A stretch of DNA of 64,000 nt from Flammeovirgaceae bacterium (GCA_020635915.1 JACJYU010000001.1:1240001-1304000), one strand, 5' to 3'. Numbered from the stretch's first letter, positions 9,243 through 19,071 are shown. Program-made: numbers and translations. The notes: generated by a model not told the origin, from the letters alone.

Positions 9243-9430
9243 ATTTTCAAGAAATCATTGTTGTAGTTGAAATCTCCTGCCCTGGGCAGAATCCTCGAAT
9301 AGAAAGAATTGATGTGATGCAAATTGCAGGTCGTTTCGATAGAGGAATGGTATTAAACGTAGTGCAACAAAACAATCCGGGTTGTGAAGTGCGTCTAATT
9401 GATGTCGAATGGGTAATAAATAAAAGCTAA
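9239..9430 (+). CDS. Small conserved-looking protein between hsdS and hsdM
   Basis: 63 residues with no motif I can name. The composition suggests a compact mixed alpha/beta protein with a short valine/isoleucine-rich start (EIIVVVEI). Its ATG overlaps the hsdS stop by four bases and it ends one base before the hsdM start, so it is almost certainly translated as part of the operon. A role in assembling or controlling the RM complex is plausible from position only. Confidence 0.65.
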   Translation: MNFQEIIVVVEISCPGQNPRIERIDVMQIAGRFDRGMVLNVVQQNNPGCEVRLIDVEWVINKS

Positions 9431-9431
9431 T

Positions 9432-10913
9432 ATGACAACATCAAGTATAGTAAGCAAAGTATGGAGTTTCTGTAATCCCCTGCGTGATGTAGGCGTAGGA
9501 TATGGAGATTATTTAGAGCAACTTACCTATTTGCTTTTCTTAAAAATGGCTGATGAATACAGTAAGCCACCACACAACAGGAAATTACCTATTCCAAAAG
9601 GATACAATTGGGAAAGTTTGACCAATAAAAAGGGTGCAGAACTGGAATTACACTATGCAACTTTGCTTCGTGAATTAAGCACCGCTAAAGGTATCTTAGG
9701 ACAAATATTTACCAAGAGCCAAAACAAAATTCAAGACCCTGCTATGCTTGCCAAAATCATTGATATGATTGATAGTGAGCAATGGTTGGTAATGGGTGCA
9801 GATGTGAAAGGGGATATTTACGAAAAACTCTTAGAGCAAAATGCACAAGACGTAAAAAGCGGTGCAGGACAATACTTTACGCCACGCCCTTTGATTCGGG
9901 CAATGGTAGAATGTATTCAGCCACAACCAATGAAAACCATTGCTGACCCAAGTTGCGGAACAGGCGGTTTCTTTTTAGCTGCATACGATTACATTGTGGA
10001 AAACAACAAACTGGATAAAGAGCAAAACAAGTTTCTGAAAATGCAGACCTTTTTCGGTAACGAAATTGTGGCAGGGACAAGGCGTCTAGCTTTGATGAAT
10101 TTGTTCTTACATAACATTGGTGACATTGAAAGCGATAATTTCATTTCCCCTGCTGATGCTTTGATTGCGGCCTCTCCAACAACTTATGATTATGTTTTAG
10201 CCAATCCACCTTTCGGCAAAAAAAGTTCACAGACTTTTACCAATGACGAAGGAGAACAAGAGAAAGACGATTTAACCTACAACCGCCAAGACTTTTGGGC
10301 GACAACAAGTAACAAGCAATTGAACTTTGTGCAACACATACGTTCAATGCTCAAAACCACAGGACAAGCAGCCGTTGTATTGCCTGACAATGTTTTATTT
10401 GAAGGTGGTGCAGGTGAGACCGTTCGTAAAAAGCTTTTAGAAACAACCGACTTACATACAATACTTCGTTTACCGACAGGAATATTTTATGCTCAAGGAG
10501 TAAAAGCAAATGTGATTTTCTTTGACAACAAACCTGCAAGTAAAAATCCTTGGACAAAAGAGATTTGGGTTTATGACTACAGAACTAATATTCACCACAC
10601 CTTAAAGAAAAACCCTTTAAACATTGATGTACTTAAAGACTTCATTGACTGCTACAAACCTGACAACAGAAACAAACGAAAAGAAACTTATCATCCTGAA
10701 ACAAATCCCGAAGGACGTTGGAGAAAGTTCAGCTATGAAGAAATCATTGCAAGAGATAAAACAAGCCTTGACATTTCTTGGCTTAAAGACAAATCACTTG
10801 CAGACTTAGACAACTTACCAGACCCCGAAGAACTGGCAGAAGACATTATTGAAAACCTGGAAGCAGGACTAGCAAGTTTTAGAGAAATTATGATGACACT
10901 AAATACCAAATAG
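9432..10913 (+). CDS. hsdM: Type I modification methylase, M subunit (N6-adenine)
   Basis: 493 residues. The N-terminal helical HsdM domain (about 1-130) is followed by an N6-adenine methyltransferase core: GQYFTPRPLI, SAM-binding motif DPSCGTGGFF (about 172-181) and catalytic NPPF (about 257-260). It methylates the host's own recognition sites and forms the M2S core for HsdR. It is last in the operon, unlike the common hsdM-hsdS-hsdR order. The stop is 10 bases before the right boundary hairpin at 10923. Confidence 0.93.
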   Translation: MTTSSIVSKVWSFCNPLRDVGVGYGDYLEQLTYLLFLKMADEYSKPPHNRKLPIPKGYNWESLTNKKGAELELHYATLLRELSTAKGILGQIFTKSQNKIQDPAMLAKIIDMIDSEQWLVMGADVKGDIYEKLLEQNAQDVKSGAGQYFTPRPLIRAMVECIQPQPMKTIADPSCGTGGFFLAAYDYIVENNKLDKEQNKFLKMQTFFGNEIVAGTRRLALMNLFLHNIGDIESDNFISPADALIAASPTTYDYVLANPPFGKKSSQTFTNDEGEQEKDDLTYNRQDFWATTSNKQLNFVQHIRSMLKTTGQAAVVLPDNVLFEGGAGETVRKKLLETTDLHTILRLPTGIFYAQGVKANVIFFDNKPASKNPWTKEIWVYDYRTNIHHTLKKNPLNIDVLKDFIDCYKPDNRNKRKETYHPETNPEGRWRKFSYEEIIARDKTSLDISWLKDKSLADLDNLPDPEELAEDIIENLEAGLASFREIMMTLNTK

Positions 10914-10922
10914 CCAACGCAC

Positions 10923-10993
10923 AAGGTGTAAGCACATTTGCAATTCGCACAAGCCAACGCACAGACCAAAAATTGCAAAAGAGCTTCCACCTT
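10923..10993 (+). repeat. Cargo-boundary hairpin, right end of giant cassette 1
   Basis: AAGGTG-t-AAGC (10923-10933) pairs with GCTT-c-CACCTT (10983-10993). The internal loop is ACAT (10934-10937) against AAGA (10979-10982). TTGCAATT (10938-10945) pairs with AATTGCAA (10971-10978). The 25-nt loop starts CGCACAAGCC and ends GACCAAA. It has the same strand, geometry and loop as the left copy but unrelated stem sequences. Confidence 0.85.
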
Positions 10994-11139
10994 TGCCACC
11001 CAAAAGAGAATTTCAAAATATTTTTCCAACCCTTCAAAAAAAAATAAAACACGCTAACGCACAGACCAACACGACAAAGAAAAATGACACGGAAACTCAA
11101 CAACGACAATGGTTTACAGACACGGACGACAGAACGCCA

Positions 11140-11274
11140 GCTGGTAACAGCGGTTTGGCGTAATGGCGGGTGCAGTGCTTCGTATGACAGTTTTGTGGTA
11201 GGTTCAAGTGCAGTTCTTCGATTGAACTTTTGTGCTAAAAATCCGCCACTACGCCAAGCCGCAAACCGTTAGGT
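11140..11274 (+). repeat. attC of giant cassette 1
   Basis: Opens GCTGGTAAC and closes CGTTAGG. Arms GCGGTTTGGCGTA and TACGCCAAGCCGC pair with one mismatch, then TGGCGG/CCGCCA. The opening is complementary to the cassette start at 2278. Confidence 0.85.
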
Positions 11275-11753
11275 GCAAGGCGTGAACCCCCACGAAAAAG
11301 ACCCCTGCGAAACCCCAAACCCGTCTTTGAAAGAAAAGCATCACGCGGCAGGCAGACTTAAAATTAATTGCGCGAAGCGCAAATTTTTTTTGCGGTTTGG
11401 AAAAGGACGTATGGAAAAACTAGCCTGGACACCATTTTGCCGGCCTAGGTTAGCTGTTCCTTCGCAGACAAGGTGTGCTGGACGTTTCGGGCCGACCTGG
11501 GCGTAAATAAAGAAAAACCGTGGGGCCTTTGGGGAATCCACATTTACCCGGACTTCCATCTAATTGTAGGTCGACTGAAACGCCCAGCACCTAACACTGT
11601 GCATGTGACCATGGCGGGGGCTCGGACGTGTTTCCAGGTTTTGTTTTTCTTACTATATTTATGCAGGTGGACAGTGACGAACTGGTCGGGCTTGACATTC
11701 CGCTTCGCTCCATTTTCAAGCCCTCCTGGCCCGCCACGTCACATGCACTGACC
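11268..11753 (+). repeat. 490-bp ORF-less cassette, copy 1
   Basis: Starts GTTAGGTGCAAGGCG; its attC opens GCACCTAAC at 11587 and ends at GTT 11754. The body holds a GCGCGAAGCGC hairpin followed by eight T residues (about 11371-11391), a likely rightward terminator. No convincing gene. The attC loop and arms are nearly the same as those of the 591-bp family, so the two families share an attC type but not a body. Confidence 0.8.
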
Positions 11754-11847
11754 GTTGGCAACAATTGGGCAGGCACGGTGGACAGTGACGTGTAAGCCAC
11801 GGCAAGTTGGGTCGACTAAAAATCAAGAGAAGTACAAAAACACAATT

Positions 11848-12042
11848 ATGACTAATCAATCAAATCAATTAAAAAATGGTGACCGATGTACAGTTGTTGG
11901 TGGAACCCACAAAGGAAAATCCGGAATTGTGCAAGATTTAAATACGAGCAAGACAGGTCAAATTACAATAACTGTTCTACAGAAAAACGGTGTTCGGTTT
12001 AAGACACTTGGTAAAAATGTTGTTGTTCAGGGCAAAGAGTGA
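11848..12042 (+). CDS. Small KOW-motif protein
   Basis: 64 residues from ATG 11848; a longer frame back to 11755 lacks a good start and runs through the cassette end. It has a KOW-type motif, GDRCTVVGGTHKGKSGIV, then beta-rich sequence. KOW domains bind RNA or proteins in ribosomal and NusG-like factors. It is the only clear gene of the 782-bp cassette 11754-12535. Specific role unknown. Confidence 0.65.
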   Translation: MTNQSNQLKNGDRCTVVGGTHKGKSGIVQDLNTSKTGQITITVLQKNGVRFKTLGKNVVVQGKE

Positions 12043-12369
12043 TGTAGTCGATAAATTTCGTTCACTGAAATTAAATAGGACTCGACTCCATCGCTGACAA
12101 TTTACAACAAGGTGACAGAGTATATCTCCGTAGACGGTGGAGAAAATAAATTAAAACAAAGGACTGAAAATAAAATTAGTGGAAGCGGATAATTCTCAAC
12201 ACGTGGACTCAATTCATCTCCGCTGACAATAACGGTGGGCTTGAAGGAAAAAATATTGACTCAAAAAATAGGGATTTGGACTTCGTTGATGGTGGAAAAC
12301 TTGCCGACTTCAAGTCAGCCGACAGTGGAAAATATAGAGACGTCAGACAATATATGGACGAAGCCCAAC
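12043..12369. other. Gene-less stretch, possibly a decayed ORF
   Basis: Three forward frames each hold short protein-like pieces interrupted by stops, for example a plus-frame segment ending in GKYRDVRQYMDEAQ near 12360. This could be a frameshifted remnant of a second gene in this cassette, but I recognise no family and see no intact frame. Confidence 0.25.
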
Positions 12370-12542
12370 TGTTGCCAACACAATGCTTGTGACCATTGCG
12401 GGGTTCGGTGTTGCGTTTTAGTGTAAGTTTCATAAATTCGTTTCATCACGTGGACAGTTTCGCAGCAGGTCGCAAAAGCCATTCCCTACGGTCATTTGGC
12501 TTTTGCTCCAGACCCGCAACGGCACAAGCACCCACGTTAGGT
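12370..12542 (+). repeat. attC of the KOW cassette
   Basis: Opens TGTTGCCAAC, the complement of the cassette start GTTGGCAACA at 11754. TGCTTGTG pairs with CACAAGCA and TTGCGGG with CCCGCAA. Its loop holds an internal stem GCAAAAGCC/GGCTTTTGC. Confidence 0.8.
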
Positions 12543-13022
12543 GCAAGGCGTGAACCCCCACGAAAGAGGCCCCTGCGAAACCCCTAAACCCGTCTTTGAA
12601 AGAAAAGCATCACGCGGCAGGCGGACTTAAAATTAATTGCGCGAAGCGCAAATTTTTTTTGCGGTTTGGAAAAGGACGTATGGAAAAACCGGCCTGGACA
12701 CCTTTTTACCGGCCTAGGTTAGCTGTTCCTTCGCAGACAAGGTGTGCTGTTCGTTTCGGGCCGACCTGGGCGCAAATAAAGAAAAACCGAGGGGCCTTTG
12801 GGGAATCCACCTGTACCCGGACTTCCATTTAATTGTAGGTCGACTGAAACGCCCAGCACCTAACACTGTGCATGTGACCATGGCGGGGGGCGGGCGTGTT
12901 TCCAGATTTTGTTTTTCTTACTATATTTATGCAGGTGGACAGTGACGAACGGGTCGGGCTTGACATTCCGCTGCGCTCCATTTTCAAGCCCTCCTAAACC
13001 CGCCACGTCACATGCACTGACC
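12536..13022 (+). repeat. 490-bp ORF-less cassette, copy 2
   Basis: Nearly identical in plan to the copy at 11268: start GTTAGGTGC, attC opening GCACCTAAC at 12856, closing GTT at 13023. The GCGCGAAGCGC plus T8 terminator-like hairpin is near 12638-12660. No supported ORF. Confidence 0.8.
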
Positions 13023-13037
13023 GTTAGCGCCAATGCC

Positions 13038-13658
13038 ATGAAGAGACAGACGACAGGAGAAATAATTAAATTTCTGAAAGACAATGTTGAACCATTGGCG
13101 GACAACGCTTATGGACCTGGTTACAGGGCTTCCGTCTATCTGACCGACAATACTTATTTACCCTGCGTTATTTTTAGAAACCCTAAGACCATTATTGAAT
13201 TAGCAGTAAGACGATTTGACGAAGAGAGAAAAGGAAAGAGCATTTTTGCAAAAGGCTCAGGACTTGGGTACACAGACATAGTAAAAACCTTCGTGACGAA
13301 AGGAAACTGTGTCAACGACTATGACATAATAAGAGTTGAGAAAAGTAAATATGTTTTACCGACAGAAATAGCAAGCCAAATTGAAGGAGAAACAACAATG
13401 GGTTGGACAGGTTTTGCAGCTAAAATGAAAGATGGAAAATACTTTAGCTTCGGGACAAGTTTCCATTTTGAATTCTTCGACATGCCGGACAATTATTCAC
13501 CTGCCGACATTATTGAAATTATCAATCACAGCTACACGACAACTAACGGGGAATTGAGACACCATAAAGTCCCATTTTTTGACAACCCTGTGGACTACGA
13601 CAGTACAATTATTTACCGAGAACGTCCATTCTTCGAGTGTTTTATTGACAACTTATAA
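13038..13658 (+). CDS. Cassette protein of unknown function (206 aa)
   Basis: Start at ATG 13038, 15 bases into the cassette 13023-13799; a longer frame back to 12909 crosses the preceding attC and is rejected. Soluble, mixed alpha/beta, no signal peptide or membrane segment. Aromatic-rich stretches (YFSFGTSFHFEFF) suggest a beta-sheet core. I do not recognise the family. It is the only gene of its cassette and lacks any visible promoter of its own. Confidence 0.7.
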   Translation: MKRQTTGEIIKFLKDNVEPLADNAYGPGYRASVYLTDNTYLPCVIFRNPKTIIELAVRRFDEERKGKSIFAKGSGLGYTDIVKTFVTKGNCVNDYDIIRVEKSKYVLPTEIASQIEGETTMGWTGFAAKMKDGKYFSFGTSFHFEFFDMPDNYSPADIIEIINHSYTTTNGELRHHKVPFFDNPVDYDSTIIYRERPFFECFIDNL

Positions 13659-13674
13659 AAAGAGGGACGGCACA

Positions 13675-13806
13675 GGCGCTAACAAAAGCTATTTGCAATG
13701 GCTGGGTGAAGTGTAAGTATAAAGTTTTATCTTCGTTATTACGTTTGGTCATGGTGGACAATGACGCTTTCAAAAGCCAGCCACTGCAAATAGCCAAACG
13801 TTGTAG
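13675..13806 (+). repeat. attC of cassette 13023-13799
   Basis: Opens GGCGCTAAC, complementary to GTTAGCGCC at 13023. Stem GCTATTTGCA/TGCAAATAGC, inner stem TGGCTGG/CCAGCCA. Closes AAACGTTGTAG. Confidence 0.85.
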
Positions 13807-13827
13807 GCCATTTTTCTTGGGACAAGT

Positions 13828-14268
13828 ATGACACTGAATGATAGAGAAATAATTTTCGTCACGTACTCGACTGAGAGAAATTGGACGGCTGAATTACCAA
13901 AATCTAATTGGTTGTGCATTCTCGTGGACAATGACCGACAACGAAACTACATTGACGAAGTAATTTCAAAAATTATTAATAATGACGTTTGTTATGTTTG
14001 TACCGTTGGACAAAACTGCGAACTAAACCACGACTTAATTGACGAAGAAATTGTTTTCAGAAAAGTGGACATTGACGACCATTACCTACCAAAGCACGAC
14101 ATCATGACTACTTGGCATACGGACTTTGACGAGGGAATTTGGTTTGCATTTTTTGCCGCATATGACGAAGATGTTTCGATTGACAAAGTCGTAATACTCG
14201 ACATGACAAACGGAGAAGAGAAAGGCAGAATTAAGAATTTACTCGAAAAGTACAAAGTAAGTGGATAG
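13828..14268 (+). CDS. Cassette protein of unknown function (146 aa)
   Basis: An acidic soluble protein in cassette 13800-14443. Two halves look structured: an alpha/beta start (REIIFVTYSTERNW, WLCILVDND) and a later DEGIWFAFFAAYDED segment. No signal peptide, membrane segment or catalytic motif that I can assign. The ATG lies 28 bases inside the cassette and no better start exists. Confidence 0.65.
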   Translation: MTLNDREIIFVTYSTERNWTAELPKSNWLCILVDNDRQRNYIDEVISKIINNDVCYVCTVGQNCELNHDLIDEEIVFRKVDIDDHYLPKHDIMTTWHTDFDEGIWFAFFAAYDEDVSIDKVVILDMTNGEEKGRIKNLLEKYKVSG

Positions 14269-14274
14269 AAAAAC

Positions 14275-14450
14275 GGCCTACAACAGCAGCTATTTGGCAA
14301 TTGCGGGGTGTAGTGTTAATTTAAAGTTTATGTTTTCAAATGTAGTTCGGTCACGGGGGACAATTTCACAGCAGGTCGGCTTTAACATTCCGCTGCGCTC
14401 CATTTTTAAAGCCTCCTATGCCCGCAACTGCAAATAGCCAAACGTTGGCG
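14275..14450 (+). repeat. attC of cassette 13800-14443
   Basis: Opens GGCCTACAAC, a 10-base complement of the cassette start GTTGTAGGCC. Stem GCTATTTGgCA/TGCAAATAGC with one bulged G, inner TTGCGGG/CCCGCAA. The loop carries a second stem GGCTTTAA/TTAAAGCC around CATTCCGCTGCGCTCC. Confidence 0.85.
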
Positions 14451-14470
14451 GTAATATTTTTCGGACAGAG

Positions 14471-15133
14471 ATGGTTCCAATACAAACATATAAAGACGGA
14501 CAAGTAATCGACATTCAGACTGGCGAACTGTACGATAACATTTTGACAATCTGTAATGAGCACAAACGGACGAATAGAGCATTAGCCTTCGCATTCATAT
14601 TGTATAACTTTAAAAACCCTCAGATTTATAAAATACTTAGGGACGAGGACTACTGGAGAGCACTGAATGAGACATCAGGTCGATATTTAAGCATATTCTA
14701 TATTTCCCAACAAGACAATTACTTCGGACAAGATTTAGCAGAGAGTGACGGCAGAGAACAACGAGGACTTCATGGACTTCGGACTCGTGAGCAGCTAATT
14801 CCGCTATTGAAACCATATTTTGAGCTCGATGAGAAAATTGAGTTACCAACAGTACTCTTCTTTCAAGAGCATGACGGACTATTGACCGACTACTTCCTAC
14901 TAGGACTTGACGAGAACAAAATGGAGGACTCGTTTATAGAACTTCAACAATACATTCAGACCGCAGTCGACAATCTTGAAAAGATAACAAAGGACAACTA
15001 TAGAAACTCACAAGAGATTTTCAATCAATTAAAGTCTGGTGTCGAGGGACAAAGATTGAAAAGAAAAATATTTCGTGTGACACAAAAGTTTCCGGTTCAA
15101 TTACTTGCGGGTTGGATTACAGGGAAGGTGTAA
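14471..15133 (+). CDS. Cassette protein of unknown function (220 aa)
   Basis: Soluble and helix-rich; the sole gene of cassette 14444-15308. The N-terminal part (to about residue 60) includes AFAFILYNFKNPQIYKIL; the middle has a KIELPTVLFFQ strand; the C-terminus is basic (GQRLKRKIFRV). No domain recognised. Strong aromatic and acidic content with no signal peptide suggests a cytoplasmic protein. Confidence 0.65.
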   Translation: MVPIQTYKDGQVIDIQTGELYDNILTICNEHKRTNRALAFAFILYNFKNPQIYKILRDEDYWRALNETSGRYLSIFYISQQDNYFGQDLAESDGREQRGLHGLRTREQLIPLLKPYFELDEKIELPTVLFFQEHDGLLTDYFLLGLDENKMEDSFIELQQYIQTAVDNLEKITKDNYRNSQEIFNQLKSGVEGQRLKRKIFRVTQKFPVQLLAGWITGKV

Positions 15134-15141
15134 AAAATACT

Positions 15142-15315
15142 ACCGCCAACAAAAATGCTTATGCAATGGCGGGGTTCAGTGTAAATTTGTAGCTTTAGTT
15201 TTCAAACAACGTTTTGTCACGGTTGACAGTGACGTGTAGGTCGCGCTAAACATTCCGCTACGCTCCATTTTTTAGCGCTCCTATTCCCGCCACTGCATAA
15301 GCACAAACGTTAGCG
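15142..15315 (+). repeat. attC of cassette 14444-15308
   Basis: Opens ACCGCCAAC, complementary to GTTGGCGGT at 14444. Stem TGCTTATGCA/TGCATAAGCA, inner TGGCGGG/CCCGCCA. Loop stem GCGCTAAA/TTTAGCGC around CATTCCGCTACGCTCC. Confidence 0.85.
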
Positions 15316-15332
15316 GCAAGCTTTTAAATAAA

Positions 15333-16178
15333 ATGACGGACAAGAAATTTTTTAAACTATTTCTGACACTTGTATTATCAGTTTTTATAGTTCTACTACT
15401 CTATACCGGACTACATTTTATTTTAGTTAATCTATTAGGACTTGGGATTAAAGAAATGTGGATTGACTATTGGGGGACTGTTCTAACGACAATTTTGGTT
15501 GCGATTTTTGTCATTAATAAAAGACTAAAAGCACTAAACCTATCAGAGAAAGCTCATGATTTTCTTATTTGGTACTATATACCAATTACCATTGTTTTAC
15601 CGACCATGTTCGCCCAAAAAGGACTTAGGGACTATAAATCAACATTTAAGAGCGTAGACAATGTATATCAAATAAAAGCAAGAGATACAGAGACCTATTA
15701 TAAGATAAATAGTTTTTTCATCGACAAAAGAATTAGAGGACTATGGAAATCTAATGAGACAATTAAGCGGATAAATCTATATCATCACTACGTTTATCCA
15801 ATTTTTAAGGACTCACTTGATAAACAAATGCCATACGTTTGGTATGGATTAAAATTTCAGGACGACATTGCACCGTTAGACCCCGACAAGAATGAATTAA
15901 TGAATGAATTTGAGGTTGAGACTGAAAAAAAGGAAAAATTAAACGACTTCTACAGGACAAAGCTATTCAAAAGAGAAATACTGAATAGTGACGCGGACAG
16001 GTTTCAATCAGCGATAGATTTATTTGAATGGAGTAGACAGAATAAAAATATTATACTTACACCGATTGACGAAAGTTATGAAGAAATACAGGAAGGGTCT
16101 TTTAACACAACTATTACAATACTTGTTGTGGTGACATTGGTTGGACTCGTAACAAGTCTTATAATATTTCCGGACTAA
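15333..16178 (+). CDS. Multi-pass membrane protein related to the N-terminal part of the rhomboid cassette protein
   Basis: 281 residues in cassette 15309-16351. Hydrophobic spans are at about 6-30, 43-63 and 75-92, and a final one at 258-278, with a soluble middle of about 165 residues between spans three and four. That middle (ETYYKINSFFI, YPIFKD, YVWYGLKF, NDFYRTKLF) and the C-terminal span align by eye with residues 130-295 of the rhomboid protein at 42926 (ARYYKIKEFDV, CPIVDD, KYWYGVSF, NSFYQECL). It looks like a stand-alone version of that sensor-like domain without the protease. Function unknown. Confidence 0.65.
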   Translation: MTDKKFFKLFLTLVLSVFIVLLLYTGLHFILVNLLGLGIKEMWIDYWGTVLTTILVAIFVINKRLKALNLSEKAHDFLIWYYIPITIVLPTMFAQKGLRDYKSTFKSVDNVYQIKARDTETYYKINSFFIDKRIRGLWKSNETIKRINLYHHYVYPIFKDSLDKQMPYVWYGLKFQDDIAPLDPDKNELMNEFEVETEKKEKLNDFYRTKLFKREILNSDADRFQSAIDLFEWSRQNKNIILTPIDESYEEIQEGSFNTTITILVVVTLVGLVTSLIIFPD

Positions 16179-16185
16179 AAAGCCA

Positions 16186-16358
16186 GCCGCTAACAAAATG
16201 TTTATGCAATGCGGGGGTTTGGTGTTAAATTAAAGTTTATGTTTCATAATGTAGTTCGGTCACGGGGGACAGTTCGGAGCAGGTCGGGCTTAACATTCCG
16301 CTTCGCTTCATTTTTAAGCCCTCCTATTCCCCGCACTGCATAAACACAAACGTTGTAG
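16186..16358 (+). repeat. attC of cassette 15309-16351
   Basis: Opens GCCGCTAAC, complementary to GTTAGCGGC at 15309. Stem TGTTTATGCA/TGCATAAACA, inner TGCGGGG/CCCCGCA. Loop stem GGGCTTAA/TTAAGCCC. Confidence 0.85.
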
Positions 16359-18715
16359 GCAAGGCGGAAAATTTTCACCGCGGACAGTTACTTGCAAGAC
16401 GACAAAGATTTACTCACGCGGACATTTCGGACGACTATTTAACGACAGGCAAAAATTCAACTGCCCTGGCAAAGTTCCGGGCCAGGACAATCTTTAAGGC
16501 GCGAAGCGCGAATTTTTTGGCGGTTTGACAATGGGCATTTGAAAACCCAATGCCCGGATTTTTTTTACAGTACGTGGACAATTTTGTCACGGTGGAATAG
16601 TTTATAGTTCGCGGACAGCTTTGGGTGAAAAGGATTTCTGGCACCCACAACGTGGATTATGCTGGACGGCTTCGCTCTGGCCTGGGCCCGGCTCATCACC
16701 CAGACTTATTGGCCAACAAAGATTTGGTTAGCGACATCGGCCCATTAAGCAATTAACGGCCGACTGAAACCGCCCAGCCTACAACATTGTGCATGTGACC
16801 ATGGCGGGGATCGGGCGTGTTTCCAGGTTTTGTTTTTCTTACTATATTTATGCAGGTGGACAGTGACGAACGGGTCGGGCTTGACATTCCGCTTCGCTCC
16901 ATTTTCAAGCCCTCCTGGCCCGCCACGTCACATGCACCGACCGTTGTAGGCAAGGCGGAAAATTTTCACCGCGGACAGTTACTTGCAAGACGACAAAGAT
17001 TTACCCACGCGGACATTTCGGACGACTATTTAACGACAGGCAAAAATTCAACTGCCCTGGCAAAGTTCCGGGCCAGGACAATCTTTAAGGCGCAAAGCGC
17101 GAATTTTTTGGCGGTTTGACAATGGGCATTTGAAAACCCAATGCCCGGATTTTTTTTACAGTACGTGGACAATTTTGTCACGGTGGAATAGTTTATAGTT
17201 CGCGGACAGCTTTGGGTGAAAAGGATTTCTGGCACCCACAACGTGGATTATGCTGGACGGCTTCGGTCTGGCCTGGGCCCGGCTCATCACCCAGACTTAT
17301 TGGCCAACAAAGATTTGGTTAGCGACATCGGCCCATTAAGCAATTAACGGCCGACTGAAACCGCCCAGCCTACAACATTGTGCATGTGACCATGGCGGGG
17401 GGCGGGCGTGTTTCCAGGTTTTGTTTTTCTTACTATATTTATGCAGGTGGACAGTGACGAACTGGTCGGGCTTGACATTCCGCTTCGCTCCATTTTCAAG
17501 CCCTCCTGGCCCGCCACGTCACATGCACCGACCGTTGTAGGCAAGGCGGAAAATTTTCACCGCGGACAGTTACTTGCAAGACGACAAAGATTTACCCACG
17601 CGGACATTTCGGACGACTATTTAACGACAGGCAAAAATTCAACTGCCCTGGCAAAGTTCCGGGCCAGGACAATCTTTAAGGCGCAAAGCGCGAATTTTTT
17701 GGCGGTTTGACAATGGGCATTTGAAAACCCAATGCCCGGATTTTTTTTACAGTACGTGGACAATTTTGTCACGGTGGAATAGTTTATAGTTCGCGGACAG
17801 CTTTGGGTGAAAAGGATTTCTGGCACCCACAACGTGGATTATGCTGGACGGCTTCGCTCTGGCCTGGGCCCGGCTCATCACCCAGACTTATTGGCCGACA
17901 AAGATTTGGTTAGCGACATCGGCCCATTAAGCAATTAACGGCCGACTGAAACCGCCCAGCCTACAACATTGTGCATGTGACCATGGCGGGGGGCGGGCGT
18001 GTTTCCAGGTTTTGTTTTTCTTACTATATTTATGCAGGTGGACAGTGACGAACTGGTCGGGCTTGACATTCCGCTTCGCTCCATTTTCAAGCCCTCCTGG
18101 CCCGCCACGTCACATGCACCGACCGTTGTAGGCAAGGCGGAAAATTTTCACCGCGGACAGTTACTTGCAAGACGACAAAGATTTACCCACGCGGACATTT
18201 CGGGTGACTATTTACCGACAGGCAAAAATTCAACTGCCCTGGCAAAGTTCCGGGCCAGGACAATCTTTAAGGCGCGAAGCGCGAATTTTTTGGCGGTTTG
18301 ACAATGGGCATTTGAAAACCCAATGCACGGATTTTTTTTACAGTACGTGGACAATTTTGTCACGGTGGAATAGTTTATAGTTCGCGGACAGCTTTGGGTG
18401 AAAAGGATTTCTGGCACCCACAACGTGGATTATGCTGGACGGCTTCGGTCTGGCCTGGGCCCGGCTCATCACCCAGACTTATTGGCCAACAAAGATTTGG
18501 TTAGCGACATCGGCCCATTAAGCAATTAACGGCCGACTGAAACCGCCCAGCCTACAACATTGTGCATGTGACCATGGCGGGGGGCGGGCGTGTTTCCAGG
18601 TTTTGTTTTTCTTACTATATTTATGCAGGTGGACAGTGACGAACGGGTCGGGCTTGACATTCCGCTTTGCTCCATTTTCAAGCCCTCCTGGCCCGCCACG
18701 TCACATGCACTGACC
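16352..18715 (+). repeat. Four tandem copies of the 591-bp ORF-less cassette
   Basis: Exact 591-base periodicity: GTT crossovers at 16352, 16943, 17534, 18125 and 18716. Each unit has a body of about 425 bases and a 173-base attC opening GCCTACAAC. Each body carries CCTGGC/GCCAGG and GCGC-GAA-GCGC-type hairpins, then GGGCATT/AATGCCC followed by eight T residues, the last being a strong rightward terminator. Copies differ by scattered substitutions (GGATCGGG or GGGCGGG, GAACGGG or GAACTGG), so they are not one recent clonal burst. The same 71-codon minus-strand frame appears in every copy simply because the DNA is repeated; I do not call it a gene. Confidence 0.9.
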
Positions 18716-18965
18716 GTTAGCGCCAATGCCCTTCCAGTACCGCGGACAATGACGACCAAGCCGACAAAGACTCGTTACCGCAGACAATAAAAAAATTAAC
18801 GGGTGACACTTTACTAATTCAAATTCGCCACGCGGACAATTCACGTTTCTTTAGACAACGTGGGACTGAGAATGAAAAATTAAAACTTAGGACACGGCTA
18901 CGAACATAGATTCGTACAATATCCGCCCACCGCACTGCAACCTCGGAGAGATTCTCGCCCACGCT

Positions 18966-19025
18966 TTTGGCACATGCCATAGCCGCACAAACCCCCGCGA
19001 CACCAAAGCTATGGCAAGAGCCAAA
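18966..19025 (+). repeat. Cargo-boundary hairpin, left end of giant cassette 2
   Basis: TTTGGC (18966-18971)/GCCAAA (19020-19025), internal loop ACAT/AAGA, GCCATAGC (18976-18983)/GCTATGGC (19008-19015), 24-nt loop starting CGCACAAACC and ending CCAAA. Confidence 0.85.
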
Positions 19026-19071
19026 CCCGCCCGCCACGACCAAAAAAGCAGGTTTCAATCAACAATAATGT

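Larger units (their letters stand above)
2278..11267 (+). mobile_element. Giant integron-like cassette 1 (8,990 bp) carrying a five-gene type I RM operon
   Basis: The left end GTTACCAGC at 2278 and the attC opening GCTGGTAAC at 11140-11148 are perfect reverse complements, and the next crossover GTT is at 11268. No other attC lies between, so the whole type I restriction-modification operon is one cassette. Inside each end sits a conserved hairpin (2480-2542 and 10923-10993). An 18-base inverted repeat lies outside the hairpins (2452-2469 and 11007-11024). The non-coding left shell (2281-2479) resembles the left shell of the cassette at 63528. Typical cassettes are 0.5-1 kb with one gene. Confidence 0.8.

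Noticed and set aside
2452..11024. The 18-base outer inverted repeats as ordinary transposon terminal repeats
   Set aside because: No transposase lies inside, no target duplication was found, the repeat differs between giants 1 and 3, and each is set inside an intact cassette shell.
12909..13037. Upstream extension of the 206-residue cassette protein, and similar extensions at 11755, 30446, 38828, 42186 and 42911
   Set aside because: Each extension crosses the attC or cassette end preceding the gene, so the first ATG inside the cassette was used.
16435..18423. Recurring 71-codon minus-strand and 66-100-codon plus-strand ORFs in every 591-bp cassette
   Set aside because: They recur only because the DNA is repeated. 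They run through attC arms and terminator hairpins, and the 1691 copy disrupts them. Codon pattern is not protein-like.
16352..18715. Tandem direct repeats as a CRISPR array
   Set aside because: Units are 591 bases with no alternating unique spacers and no cas genes; unit ends are integron crossover points.
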